This document shows, in pieces, positions 22,491-33,525 of a stretch of DNA of 43,454 bases; position 1 is the first letter of the stretch, and every line of letters begins with the position of its first letter. Location: contig DYFC01000057.1 of the NCBI GenBank assembly GCA_020725385.1, positions 1 through 43,454 of the forward strand, given 5' to 3'. Below the pieces are notes generated by a model. That model ran no database searches. It saw nothing but the letters and a program-made list of their open reading frames with translations, and was not told the origin of the DNA. A program made the translations under genes and the position numbers. Origin of the DNA: Nitrospira japonica (GTDB taxonomy: Bacteria > Nitrospirota > Thermodesulfovibrionia > Thermodesulfovibrionales > SM23-35).

Positions 22491-23785
22491 GCATTAAAAT
22501 TCTACTTATTAATCCATGGATATATGATTTTGCGGCTGTTAATTTATGGTCAATGCCGCTTGGATTGTTTGAGGTCGCAAAATTTTTAAGCGGATATGAT
22601 ACAAGACTGCAAGTTATTGATTGTTTGGATAGTTACCAAAAAAGAGAATTCGGGGTAGGACATTATAAAAAAGAATTCGTACAAAAGCCGGAATGTCTTA
22701 AGTTAATGCCCCGCAGATTCGGAAGATATGGAATATCTATTGATGAATTTCAAAGAAGATTCTCCAAAACTAATTGTCCCGATGTCATTTTTATAACATC
22801 AATAATGTCTTACTGGTATCCCGGTATTCAGAAGGCAATTGAAATAATAAGGAAAGTATACATAAATACGCCTGTAATCCTTGGTGGCATTTATGCAACA
22901 TTATGGTACGATCATGCACTTAAAAACTCCGGTGCTGATATTGTTTATAAAGGGCATATTAATAATGATATTTGTTTGGTTTTTGAAAGCCTTGGTTTGC
23001 ATCTTGAAAATCTAAAAGTATTCAATGAACAGATTATATATAGCGATTTTTTTAATTACCCCTTTGCACCAATTCTAACAAGCAAAGGGTGTCCTTTTAA
23101 TTGTTCCTATTGCGCTTCAAGAATTTTAAACAAAGAATTTGCTCAATTTCCTCTAAATAAAATTATGGACGACATAATTAATTTCTCTTCAAAAGGGATA
23201 CAAGATTTTGCTTTTTATGATGATGCACTGCTATTTAATAGCGATACCCACATAAAACCTTTGCTACGAGAAATAATTAATAGAAAATTGAATATACGCC
23301 TTCATTGTCCAAATGGACTTCATGCAAGATTTATTGATGATGAAATGGCATATTTAATGAAAAATGCTGGATTTATAACTCTTCGCCTTAGTCTCGAAAC
23401 AGTAAATAGCGAAAGACAAAAAAATACAGGTGGAAAAGTTAGTACAGATGATTTCAAAAATGCGGTTGCATACTTAAAAAAATATGGTTTCACAAAAAAA
23501 CAAATTGGAGTTTATTTAATGTATGGATTGCCGGGACAGGAACTAAGTGAAGTAAAAGATGGAATAGATTTCATTAAAAGTCTTGGTGTGAAAATCAATC
23601 TTACAGAATTCTCTCCAATTCCCGGCACACAATGCTGGAATGAACTTATTGAAAAAGGGATTATTAATCAAAATATAGATCCTTTACTGACGAATAATAC
23701 AGTATTTTCTTATCTTTTTTCAGGGTATGATACAAAAGAGATAGAAAAAATCAAACTCGATGTAAAAAAATATAATTCTTTATAA
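22487..23785 (+). CDS. B12-binding/radical SAM protein
   Basis: 432 residues. An N-terminal cobalamin-binding-like part (KILLINPWIYDFAAVNLWSMPLGLFEVAKFL; later VILGGIYATLWYDHALKNSGADIVYKGH) precedes a radical SAM domain with CPFNCSYC (CxxxCxxC). Then come LHCPNGLHARFIDDE, FITLRLSLETVNSERQKNTGG and VYLMYGLPGQELSEV, as in the HemN/B12-radical SAM group. Substrate unknown; such proteins methylate or rearrange lipids, peptides or cofactors. It starts on the ATG that overlaps the stop of the methyltransferase remnant, so it may depend on translation of that remnant. It ends 12 bases before the convergent cystathionine gamma-synthase-like gene. Confidence 0.85.
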   Translation: MSIKILLINPWIYDFAAVNLWSMPLGLFEVAKFLSGYDTRLQVIDCLDSYQKREFGVGHYKKEFVQKPECLKLMPRRFGRYGISIDEFQRRFSKTNCPDVIFITSIMSYWYPGIQKAIEIIRKVYINTPVILGGIYATLWYDHALKNSGADIVYKGHINNDICLVFESLGLHLENLKVFNEQIIYSDFFNYPFAPILTSKGCPFNCSYCASRILNKEFAQFPLNKIMDDIINFSSKGIQDFAFYDDALLFNSDTHIKPLLREIINRKLNIRLHCPNGLHARFIDDEMAYLMKNAGFITLRLSLETVNSERQKNTGGKVSTDDFKNAVAYLKKYGFTKKQIGVYLMYGLPGQELSEVKDGIDFIKSLGVKINLTEFSPIPGTQCWNELIEKGIINQNIDPLLTNNTVFSYLFSGYDTKEIEKIKLDVKKYNSL

Positions 23786-23797
23786 ATATAAAACGAT

Positions 23798-26363
<2,566 letters not shown>

Positions 26364-26386
26364 TCACAAAATTCATTTAGAAAGCT

Positions 26387-26422
26387 ATCAAGCTTGCAAG
26401 CTGGAAAGCTTAGAAGCTTGAT
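26387..26422. repeat. Inverted repeat with iterated AAGCTT between ppiC and thrC
   Basis: ATCAAGCTT (26387-26395) and AAGCTTGAT (26414-26422) form a perfect 9-bp stem directly after the ppiC stop codon; the loop contains further AAGCT copies. On the transcribed strand no U-run follows, so it is not a classical terminator. It may slow 3' decay of ppiC mRNA. The 12-mer AAGCTATCAAGC at its edge recurs at 37130-37141, suggesting a dispersed repeat family. Confidence 0.5.
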
Positions 26423-27361
26423 TTAGTCTTTTTTACGGGAATCTTTTTTGTCCTGTTTCTGTTCTTGCTGCTTAAGAAGTTTCTCGGCTGAATCCTCTTT
26501 CTTTTCAGGGCTTGTCTCAAGTTTTGCAAGTGCGTCCTTATTTATTTCAACTTTATAATTCTTTTTCAAAGATTCAATATATGAATCAAAAACATCTCTC
26601 TGTTTTTCAGCAGTAATACGCTGCATAAGCGCATTCTTTATTTTCTCATACTCCAATGGTTTTCCCATCTTCTTGTCAGTTACTTTAATAATGTGATAAC
26701 CGAATTTTGTTTTAACAGGTTCGCTTATTTCTCCGGGATTAAGCTTCAAAGCTGCTGCTTCGAATTCAGGAACCATCTGTCCTGATGAGAAATAGCCAAG
26801 ATCGCCGCCATTTTTTGCAGAACCGGGGTCAATAGAACTTTGCTTTGCAATAGTAGCGAAATCACCGCCTTTTTTCAATTTCTCAATAATCTTTTTTGCT
26901 TCATCTTCTGTCTTTACAAGTATATGGCTTGCTTTTATCTGGCTGACAGAAGCAAGTTCATTCTTATGTTTTTCATAATAATCCTTTGCATCCTGTTCTG
27001 TTACTTTTGCTTTTGCTTCTAATTCTTTTTCCAGTAACTGTGTTATTAAAGTTATTTTTTTATAGTCCTCAAGTTTCTTTGTGTACTCAGGATCTTTATC
27101 AAGTCCTTTTTTTAAAGCTTCTTGATAAAGCAATTCCTTTTTAACAAGTTCCTGAAGGAACTTTTCCTTGCCTTCGGGTCCTTCAAACAATTTTTGAGCA
27201 AAAGGAGGCAGGTTTTTCATCTCTCTTTCAAAATCTGCTTGAGTTATAATCGAGTTTCCTACTTTTGCTAAATACGGCCCTTTTTGTTCACCTTTCTGTG
27301 CGCATCCTGAAAATAAGACTAATAAAGATACGCTAATAATTACAGCCAATAGTTTTTTCAT
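26423..27361 (-). CDS. PpiC/PrsA-type peptidyl-prolyl isomerase lipoprotein
   Basis: 312 residues. The lipoprotein signal ends in the lipobox LFSGC (Cys20). A SurA_N-like helical region (about 30-140) with ITQADFEREMKNLP is followed by a parvulin domain (about 144-235): KASHILVKTEDEA, GGDFATIAKQSSIDPGSAKNGGDLGYF, MVPEFEAAALKLNPGEISEPVKTKFGYHIIKV. A Lys-rich tail (EKKEDSAEKLLKQQEQKQD) ends the protein. It should help fold exported proteins in the periplasm. AGGAGG lies seven bases before the ATG. It is divergent from hemL across about 100 bases. Confidence 0.93.
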   Translation of the reverse strand: MKKLLAVIISVSLLVLFSGCAQKGEQKGPYLAKVGNSIITQADFEREMKNLPPFAQKLFEGPEGKEKFLQELVKKELLYQEALKKGLDKDPEYTKKLEDYKKITLITQLLEKELEAKAKVTEQDAKDYYEKHKNELASVSQIKASHILVKTEDEAKKIIEKLKKGGDFATIAKQSSIDPGSAKNGGDLGYFSSGQMVPEFEAAALKLNPGEISEPVKTKFGYHIIKVTDKKMGKPLEYEKIKNALMQRITAEKQRDVFDSYIESLKKNYKVEINKDALAKLETSPEKKEDSAEKLLKQQEQKQDKKDSRKKD

Positions 27362-27419
27362 CTATTCCTCCTGAAGTTAGTTTTCAAATGCTATTGTTAT
27401 AACATAAACAAAGGTTTTT

Positions 27420-27453
27420 TTGACACATAAAAATTTTTATGATAAAGTATCAT
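27420..27453 (+). promoter_or_regulatory. Promoter of hemL with overlapping palindrome
   Basis: TTGACA (27420-27425), 17-base spacer, TAAAGT (27443-27448). The interrupted palindrome ATGATA-AAG-TATCAT (27439-27453) covers the -10 and could be an operator. The expected start site, near 27455, gives a leader of about ten bases without a Shine-Dalgarno sequence. Confidence 0.5.
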
Positions 27454-27465
27454 GGTTAAAAATTT

Positions 27466-28746
27466 ATGAGAAAATCGAAAATTTTATTCAAAAAAGCTTT
27501 CAATTTAATCCCCGGCGGAGTAAACAGTCCTGTACGCGCTTTCAGAGCAGTTGGTGGAAATCCCGTATTTATTGAAAGTGGTAAAGGATCGAGAATTTAT
27601 GATGTTGATGGGAATTCATATATCGATTATGTCCTTTCATGGGGCCCTTTAATACTCGGACATGCTCACCCTCAAGTAATAAAGGCTATTCAATTGGCTG
27701 CTTTGAAAGGAACAAGTTATGGAGCGCCAACACCGCTTGAAATAGAGCTTGCTGAAATGGTTCTAAACGCCTATCCTTCAATGGACAAAGTCAGAATGGT
27801 AAATTCCGGCACCGAAGCTACTATGAGCGCTATTAGAGTTGCTCGTGGTTTTACAGGCAGAGATAAAATTATTAAATTTGAAGGCTGTTATCATGGTCAT
27901 GCTGATGGTCTTCTTGTAAAAGCAGGTTCTGGAGCAACGACTTTTGGAATACCTGATAGTCCCGGAGTTCCAAAATCATATGCGAAGAATACTATAACAT
28001 TACCTTTCAATAATATTAATGCTTTTAAGAATGTAATTCAGAATGAATGGAAAAACATTGCATGTGTTATTATTGAGCCTGTAGTTGGAAATATTGGATG
28101 TGTTCTTCCAAAACCAGGCTTTCTCGAAACATTACGTAAGCTAACTTTATCCTATGGTATTGTTTTAATTTTCGATGAAGTTATGACCGGGTTTAGAGTG
28201 TCTTATGGTGGTGCTCAGGCCTTTTATAATATCAAACCTGATATGACATGTCTTGGAAAAATAATAGGCGGCGGCCTTCCTGTTGGCGCTTATGGCGGGA
28301 AAAAAGAAATAATGTCTATGGTATCTCCCGAAGGGCCTGTTTATCAGGCAGGTACTCTATCAGGCAATCCACTTGCAATGACAGCAGGCATAATGACACT
28401 TAAAATTCTCTCCAGAAAAGGAGTTTATGAAAAGCTCGAGAGAATGGCATCTTTGCTTGAAGAAGGACTTACCGATGCAGCTAAAACAGCAGGTGTAAAG
28501 ACAAAATTTTATAGAGCCGGCAGTATGTTCTGCACTTATTTTACTGAAAAAGAAGTTATAGATTATCCAACAGCCAAACTTTCTGATACCGCCAGATTCT
28601 CAAAATTTTTCTCCGCTATGCTTAAGAGGGGAATTTATTTAGCTCCTTCACAATTCGAGGCAGGCTTCTTAAGCCTTGCCCATTCAGTTAAAGATATTGA
28701 CAAAACAGTAAAAGCTGCCTATAAATCATTCCTTGAAGTAAAATAA
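27466..28746 (+). CDS. hemL: Glutamate-1-semialdehyde 2,1-aminomutase
   Basis: 426 residues, the family length. PLP-dependent isomerisation of glutamate-1-semialdehyde to 5-aminolevulinate, the entry to heme, siroheme and B12. Visible: [13 protein letters not shown] at the start, [48 protein letters not shown], and the PLP lysine in [17 protein letters not shown] (about Lys265). The closing [14 protein letters not shown] and [15 protein letters not shown] are intact. A sigma70-type promoter with a palindrome precedes it. A weak terminator-like hairpin follows the stop. Confidence 0.96.
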   Translation: MRKSKILFKKAFNLIPGGVNSPVRAFRAVGGNPVFIESGKGSRIYDVDGNSYIDYVLSWGPLILGHAHPQVIKAIQLAALKGTSYGAPTPLEIELAEMVLNAYPSMDKVRMVNSGTEATMSAIRVARGFTGRDKIIKFEGCYHGHADGLLVKAGSGATTFGIPDSPGVPKSYAKNTITLPFNNINAFKNVIQNEWKNIACVIIEPVVGNIGCVLPKPGFLETLRKLTLSYGIVLIFDEVMTGFRVSYGGAQAFYNIKPDMTCLGKIIGGGLPVGAYGGKKEIMSMVSPEGPVYQAGTLSGNPLAMTAGIMTLKILSRKGVYEKLERMASLLEEGLTDAAKTAGVKTKFYRAGSMFCTYFTEKEVIDYPTAKLSDTARFSKFFSAMLKRGIYLAPSQFEAGFLSLAHSVKDIDKTVKAAYKSFLEVK

Positions 28747-28747
28747 C

Positions 28748-28779
28748 CCTACCATTTTTAATTATTTGGCAGGTTTTTT
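28748..28779 (+). terminator. Weak terminator-like hairpin after hemL
   Basis: CCTACC (28748-28753) can pair with GGCAGG (28768-28773) with one mismatch around an AT-rich loop, followed directly by six T residues. The stem is short, so termination would be partial. The rest of 28780-28883 shows nothing recognisable. Confidence 0.4.
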
Positions 28780-28883
28780 ATTTACTATTGCCTGCTCTAT
28801 GAATTTTCTTGTAAAAGAAAAAGGCTTATTGTAATAATATTATCATTAAATAGTAAGAAAATTATATTATAAGGTTTTATTTT

Positions 28884-29039
28884 ATGATAGTTATTGATAG
28901 AGGAAACCACCAGAAATTATACCGTCGGTTGCTTGATATAATTCAGAGAAAATCGGAACCGCTCTTTGATATTATCGAAAAAAAGCATGGTATAAAAATA
29001 ACAAAGGTTAAAAATAATTTTGAAAAAAGATTTATTTAA
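28884..29039 (+). CDS. Small basic protein, 51 aa, unrecognised
   Basis: An ATG-started 51-residue ORF (begins MIVIDRGNHQKLYRRLLDII), rich in Lys, Arg and Ile, in a gap that otherwise lacks genes. Codon use looks like that of its neighbours and a helix-rich fold is likely. No family recognised. There is no clear ribosome-binding site. It ends 28 bases before the cysteine-rich gene that follows and may share a transcript with it. Confidence 0.5.
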   Translation: MIVIDRGNHQKLYRRLLDIIQRKSEPLFDIIEKKHGIKITKVKNNFEKRFI

Positions 29040-29067
29040 AATTTTCTTTTGAAAGGCAGGAATATTT

Positions 29068-29436
29068 ATTTTTAATTCAATAAATCTACTATGCATTAAT
29101 TATTGTAAATACTATAAACCCGATAAAAAAGAAGAACTATCCTGTCTTGGTTTTAGAATTATAGAACGCCTTTTAAATAAAGGAAATAAATTTGAATTTA
29201 AACCTGAAAAACATTTTCTTTCAAAAGACACTCTTAAAATTCTAAGTGTCAAACTCTGTCCTTATTGTCCATTTTATAAAAATGATTGTGATTTTGCTGA
29301 TGTTTTAAAAGACGAAATAAATCTTTCGACTATCAATGCTTCCAATTTGCCTCCCCAGTGTGGTGGGTTCATTTTTCTTGGAATTCTATTAGAAAATAAT
29401 AAAATAAATATTGACGATATTGAAAGATTAATCTAA
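29068..29436 (+). CDS. Cysteine-rich protein with apparent AUU start
   Basis: The frame is open from 29053 to the TAA at 29434-29436, about 120 codons. It contains no ATG, GTG or TTG until 29347, which would leave only 29 residues. AAAGGCAGG (29052-29060) stands seven bases before ATT at 29068, the best placed start; AUU starts are known from infC and pcnB. The product has seven cysteines: LLCINYCKYYK, LSCLG, KLCPYCPFYKNDCDF and PPQCGGF, arranged like a metal or Fe-S site. Codon use is normal throughout, so the frame is clearly coding. No family recognised. The alternative is that a 5' frameshift removed its ATG. The rubrerythrin-like gene follows 38 bases later. Confidence 0.7.
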   Translation: MFNSINLLCINYCKYYKPDKKEELSCLGFRIIERLLNKGNKFEFKPEKHFLSKDTLKILSVKLCPYCPFYKNDCDFADVLKDEINLSTINASNLPPQCGGFIFLGILLENNKINIDDIERLI

Positions 29437-29474
29437 ACTCAAAGAAAATATAGTTAGTAATCAATGGAGGCATT

Positions 29475-29945
29475 ATGAATACTTTTTCTATACGCGAAGT
29501 TGTTGAACAGGCAATATTAACTGAACAACTTGGTCAGGAGTTTTATTTAAAAATGGCCCAGAAGTTTCAAGAAAATAACGAGCTCAAGAAACTTTTTGAA
29601 CTACTTGCGATACATGAAACAAAGCATGGCAAAAGTTTCTCTGAACTAATGCAAAAAGTAAAAGATGAAGAACCTGAAGGCTGGGATGAAGTTACTCTTT
29701 ATCTTAAAGCAATTGTGGATTCAGAGTTCTTTCTTGGTAAAGATAAATGTCTTCCTTCCCTTGAACATGTTAAGACAGCAGGTGAGGCTATTGATTTTGC
29801 ACTTTGTTTTGAGAGAGAGACTTTGCTTTATTATTACACGTTAAGAGAAACAATAAGCGAGAAAGATTTGATTGATAAGATTATAAAAGAAGAAAAAAGC
29901 CATATTGTATGGCTAAATAATTTAAAGAAAAGCCTTAAAGAGTAA
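29475..29945 (+). CDS. Rubrerythrin-like ferritin-fold protein
   Basis: 156 residues, all helical. The N-terminal helix VVEQAILTEQLGQEFYLKMA and LAIHETKHGKSFSELM supply the E...ExxH pattern of a di-iron ferritin-like centre; the second pair is in AIDFALCFERETLLYYYTLRE and IIKEEKSHIVWL. There is no rubredoxin domain with CxxC pairs. A role in peroxide detoxification or iron handling in an anaerobe is likely. TGGAGG precedes the ATG. The stop overlaps the next ATG by one base, placing it in one operon with the 2-oxoacid:ferredoxin oxidoreductase. Confidence 0.85.
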   Translation: MNTFSIREVVEQAILTEQLGQEFYLKMAQKFQENNELKKLFELLAIHETKHGKSFSELMQKVKDEEPEGWDEVTLYLKAIVDSEFFLGKDKCLPSLEHVKTAGEAIDFALCFERETLLYYYTLRETISEKDLIDKIIKEEKSHIVWLNNLKKSLKE

Positions 29946-31684
29946 TGGATTATACTATTAAGATAGGCGGCGAGGCAGGACAGGGAATACAGACAGTTGG
30001 TGATACTCTTGCGCGGGTTTTCTCACGTTCAGGTTATCACGTATTCACACATCAGGACTATGAATCACGTGTTAGAGGAGGGCATAATTTTTTCCAGATA
30101 AGGGTATCAGATATGCCAGTTATGGCATCAAGAGAAGATATTGATATTTTAATTGCATTTGATATGGAAAGTATTTCAGAACATGCAAAAGAGATAAAAG
30201 AACAAGGACAAATAGTTTATGATTCTTCAACATTGGGGAAATTTAAATTAGAGGCAAACATCTCCCAAGTTAATACTCTTGATATACCTTTCACACAACT
30301 TGCTATTGAACATGGTGGCAGTAAAATAATGGCAAATACTGTTGCAACCGGGGCTATTCTTGGAATGCTAAAAATGAAGCTTGATATTCTTGAAAATATA
30401 ATAAAGGACACTTTTAAAAAGAAAGGTCAAGACATTATAAAAGCTAATATTAATGCTGCAAGAGCAGGATATGATTTTGCGATAAAAAACTGTCTTACAT
30501 GTAGATTTGTGCCTGCAGATACTTCAAAAGCAAAGATGCTTTTAAATACAGTTGAGGCAATTGGCTTTGGAGCTATAGCATCGGGCTGTAAATTTTATGC
30601 TGCGTACCCTATGACTCCATCAACCGGCATCATGAACTACCTTGCGGATAAAGAAAAAGAATATGGAATCATAGTTGAACAGGCAGAAGATGAAATAGCC
30701 GCAATAAATATGGCTCTTGGTGCATCTTTTGCGGGGGTAAGAGCTATGACAGGAAGTGCTGATGGCGGTTTTGCACTAATGATAGAAGGGCTATCTTTGG
30801 CTGCCATGACTGAAACGCCGATAGTTATTTGCATAGGTCAGAGACCTGCTCCGGCAACAGGGCTTCCAACAAGAACAGAACAGGGCTCATTGCTATTTGT
30901 AATAAATGCAGCTCATGGAGAGTTTCCGAGAGTAGTATTTGCTCCCGGTAATCCTGAACAGGCTTTGTATCTTACCAATAAAGCATTTGATCTTGCAGAA
31001 AAATATCAGATACCTGTTTTCATAATGTTTGACCAGTATCTTTCAGATGCTCAATGGACTTATGAAACCTTTGACTTAAGCAAGTTGAAATATCATGATT
31101 ACAGAATACGCGGAGAGGCGTTAAAAAATCTTGGTGATTATAAAAGACATGCATATACTTCAACCGGGGTATCACCCTTGGGCATTCCTGGAGATTCCCG
31201 TCATTTAATAATAACGGATAGCGATGAACACAATGAAGAAGGTCATTTGATAGAGGATTCCGAAACAAGAGTAAAGATGGTTCAAAAAAGATTGCATCAA
31301 AAATTGCCTTTCATAAAGCAAGAAATCTCCCCGCCTGTTTTATATGGTAATGAAAATCCGGATATAGTTCTTTCAGGGTGGGGCTCGACCTATGGAATAA
31401 TGAAAGAGGCTGTTGATACTCTATCAAAAGAGCATAAGTTAGCAATGCTTCATTTCAGCGAGATATATCCTATGCCCGGCACGGATAATTTTGATTATAT
31501 TTCTGTTTTAAAAAATGCAAAACTTTCTATATGCATAGAGCAGAATGCAACGGGTCAGTTTGCAAAATTAATAAGAACCGAAACAGGTTTTGAGTTTAAC
31601 TCAAAAATCAACAAATATGATGGCAGACCTTTCACAGTTGATTTATTGGTAAAGCAGATTAATGAAAAAACAAAATCTAATTAA
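29945..31684 (+). CDS. 2-oxoacid:ferredoxin oxidoreductase, fused gamma-alpha subunit
   Basis: 579 residues. The N-terminal gamma domain (about 1-180: IKIGGEAGQGIQTVGDTLARV, DYESRVRGGHNFFQIRVS) is fused to the alpha domain (YAAYPMTPSTGIMNYLA, EQAEDEIAAINMALGASFAGVRAMTGSADGG, GQRPAPATGLPTRTEQGSL). This is the KorA/VorB-like arrangement of two-gene oxidoreductases that oxidise 2-oxoacids to acyl-CoA with ferredoxin, or run in reverse. No ferredoxin-type delta subunit is present. The beta subunit gene is at 32530, separated by a toxin-antitoxin pair. Its 3' end overlaps the mntA gene by 23 bases. Substrate (2-oxoglutarate or other) cannot be read with certainty. Confidence 0.93.
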   Translation: MDYTIKIGGEAGQGIQTVGDTLARVFSRSGYHVFTHQDYESRVRGGHNFFQIRVSDMPVMASREDIDILIAFDMESISEHAKEIKEQGQIVYDSSTLGKFKLEANISQVNTLDIPFTQLAIEHGGSKIMANTVATGAILGMLKMKLDILENIIKDTFKKKGQDIIKANINAARAGYDFAIKNCLTCRFVPADTSKAKMLLNTVEAIGFGAIASGCKFYAAYPMTPSTGIMNYLADKEKEYGIIVEQAEDEIAAINMALGASFAGVRAMTGSADGGFALMIEGLSLAAMTETPIVICIGQRPAPATGLPTRTEQGSLLFVINAAHGEFPRVVFAPGNPEQALYLTNKAFDLAEKYQIPVFIMFDQYLSDAQWTYETFDLSKLKYHDYRIRGEALKNLGDYKRHAYTSTGVSPLGIPGDSRHLIITDSDEHNEEGHLIEDSETRVKMVQKRLHQKLPFIKQEISPPVLYGNENPDIVLSGWGSTYGIMKEAVDTLSKEHKLAMLHFSEIYPMPGTDNFDYISVLKNAKLSICIEQNATGQFAKLIRTETGFEFNSKINKYDGRPFTVDLLVKQINEKTKSN

Positions 31685-32111
31685 AATACTTAAGGGAAAG
31701 CTTGAATCAAACAATATAGATAAGAGAATCGTTGCTCTTTATTTATACGGCTCAATAATAAGTGGAAAAAGGCTAAGGAACGATAGTGATATTGATATTG
31801 CAATGCTCGTCTCACACGAGACAGGAAGCATGGAGCGGGTTGGTTTAATCTCAAAGATTGAAGAATTATTTACTAATATATTTATATCATTAGGAATTAA
31901 TAATCAAATAAGTGTTCTTGACATGAGGAGCAAATATGCCTCGTTGCAACTTCTTTATGAAGTCATTACAAAAGGAGTTTGTATATATGAGAGAGCATAT
32001 TATGAAAGGCTGGAATTTGAAAATTTAGTTAAGAGAGAGTATTTTGATTTTGTTCCATTCCTCAAAAAATTGAGGCAGGTAAAATATGGATTTATATACT
32101 CGAAAACTTGA
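31662..32111 (+). CDS. mntA: MntA-type nucleotidyltransferase antitoxin
   Basis: 149 residues. Minimal nucleotidyltransferase: YLYGSIISGKRLRNDSDIDIAML, where GS and DID are the catalytic motif; the gap between them is 11 residues, one more than the usual GSx10DxD. In HepT/MntA systems the MntA protein adds AMP to the HepT tyrosine and so silences it. The ATG lies inside the end of the preceding oxidoreductase gene (23-base overlap) and the gene overlaps hepT by 26 bases. The module is thus fully embedded in the operon. Confidence 0.88.
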   Translation: MKKQNLIKILKGKLESNNIDKRIVALYLYGSIISGKRLRNDSDIDIAMLVSHETGSMERVGLISKIEELFTNIFISLGINNQISVLDMRSKYASLQLLYEVITKGVCIYERAYYERLEFENLVKREYFDFVPFLKKLRQVKYGFIYSKT

Positions 32112-32529
32112 GGTTATTTCTGATTCATTAAGAAAACTTGCTGAAATAAAAAATGAGAGCAAAACATTTCTTATATATAGAGGAACATGGAAAAACAAGG
32201 ATATAGTCGAGAGAAACATTCAGAAAATAGTAGAAGCGCTTATTGATATTGGAAAAATTCTTATTGCAGAAAAAAAACTTCGGGAACCTGCTAATAATAA
32301 AGACGTTTTTAATGTACTGATTGAAGCGGGCTATTTCCCTGTAGAATATTTAGACCTTATAGAAAAAATGATAGGCATGAGGAATATTATTGTGCATAGT
32401 TACGATAAAATTGATGATGAGATAATGTATGGAGTATTAAAAAGGAATTTAAGCGATATAAAGAAAATTAAAGTTTATTTTGAAGGGGTAATCTCTGAAG
32501 TCTTAAAGAAAAAAGTCAGGGAGAAATAG
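32086..32529 (+). CDS. hepT: HepT-type HEPN ribonuclease toxin
   Basis: 147 residues, helical HEPN fold (DUF86). The active-site motif Rx4HxY is complete: Arg99, His104 and Tyr106 in MRNIIVHSYDKID. The Tyr is the residue that MntA adenylylates in characterised pairs. The N-terminal part includes ERNIQKIVEALIDIGKILI, typical of HepT. The stop codon is directly followed by the ATG of the oxidoreductase beta subunit, whose ribosome-binding site (AGGGAG) lies in the last hepT codons, so the two are translationally linked. Confidence 0.9.
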   Translation: MDLYTRKLEVISDSLRKLAEIKNESKTFLIYRGTWKNKDIVERNIQKIVEALIDIGKILIAEKKLREPANNKDVFNVLIEAGYFPVEYLDLIEKMIGMRNIIVHSYDKIDDEIMYGVLKRNLSDIKKIKVYFEGVISEVLKKKVREK

Positions 32530-33381
32530 ATGGCTACACTGGAAGATTATAAAGGTTTGACACCTGCATGGTGTCCGGGTTGCGGAAATTTTGCGATACT
32601 CAAAACATTTAAAGATGTAATGATTGAACTCGGGATCGAACCACATCAATTCACTATCGTTTCGGGTATCGGACAATCCGGAAAATTTCCACATTATTTA
32701 AGATGTAACACTTTCAACGGACTTCACGGTAGAACCCTGCCTGTTGCAACAGGCATCAGACTCACTAACCACGAAATGCCGGTCATTGCTGTTGCAGGAG
32801 ATGGTGATTGCTATGGTGAAGGTGGCAACCATTTAATACATGCTATGAGAAGAAATATAAATGTAAAACTATTTGTCCATGACAATCAAATATATGGACT
32901 TACAAAAGGACAGCCTTCTCCAACAACAATGGAAGGCATGATTACGAAGAATCAGCCTTTTGGTGTGATGTCAGAGCAATTAAATCCTATTGCACTTGCA
33001 GTTGCTCTTGATTGCAGTTTTGTTGCAAGAGGATTTGCAGGTGATATGGAACACCTGAAATTTCTTATGAAATCAGCTATTCAACACAAAGGATTTACGC
33101 TCCTTGATATTCTTCAGCCATGTGTTACTTTTAATAAGATAAACACTTATGAGTGGTACAAACAGCGTGTATATCATATAGAGGCTGATTATAATCCTGA
33201 AGACAGAATAAATGCTTTCAGAAAAGCACTTGAGTTTGGAGATAGAATACCTTTAGGTATTATTTATAAAAATAACCGTCCTACATTTGAAGAAAGAATT
33301 CCTACTATTAATAATTCGACTCTGCTGAAAGAATATTTTAATCCGGTAAATCTTGATAAAATATTAGAGGAATTTTATTAA
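32530..33381 (+). CDS. 2-oxoacid:ferredoxin oxidoreductase, beta subunit
   Basis: 283 residues. TPP-binding beta subunit: TPAWCPGCGNFAIL with two Cys, SGIGQSGKFPHYLRCNTFNGLHGR, and the TPP/Mg motif GDGDCYGEGGNHLIHAMRRN...HDNQIYGLTKGQPSPTT. A further Cys in DILQPCVTFNK completes the set that holds a [4Fe-4S] cluster. The partner is the gamma-alpha gene at 29945. It starts immediately after the hepT stop, with AGGGAG six bases before the ATG. Confidence 0.95.
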   Translation: MATLEDYKGLTPAWCPGCGNFAILKTFKDVMIELGIEPHQFTIVSGIGQSGKFPHYLRCNTFNGLHGRTLPVATGIRLTNHEMPVIAVAGDGDCYGEGGNHLIHAMRRNINVKLFVHDNQIYGLTKGQPSPTTMEGMITKNQPFGVMSEQLNPIALAVALDCSFVARGFAGDMEHLKFLMKSAIQHKGFTLLDILQPCVTFNKINTYEWYKQRVYHIEADYNPEDRINAFRKALEFGDRIPLGIIYKNNRPTFEERIPTINNSTLLKEYFNPVNLDKILEEFY

Positions 33382-33525
33382 ACTCTATAACGATAACGGT
33401 TTAAATAATGCAGGTATCACAAGAAAACTTCTTTTTCCGGTTACAACCCTTTTGCTTCCCTTTTCTAACGGGAATTATCGATTTTTGAAGTTTAGAAATG
33501 TCCGCATTTTTCGGGATATTTACTA

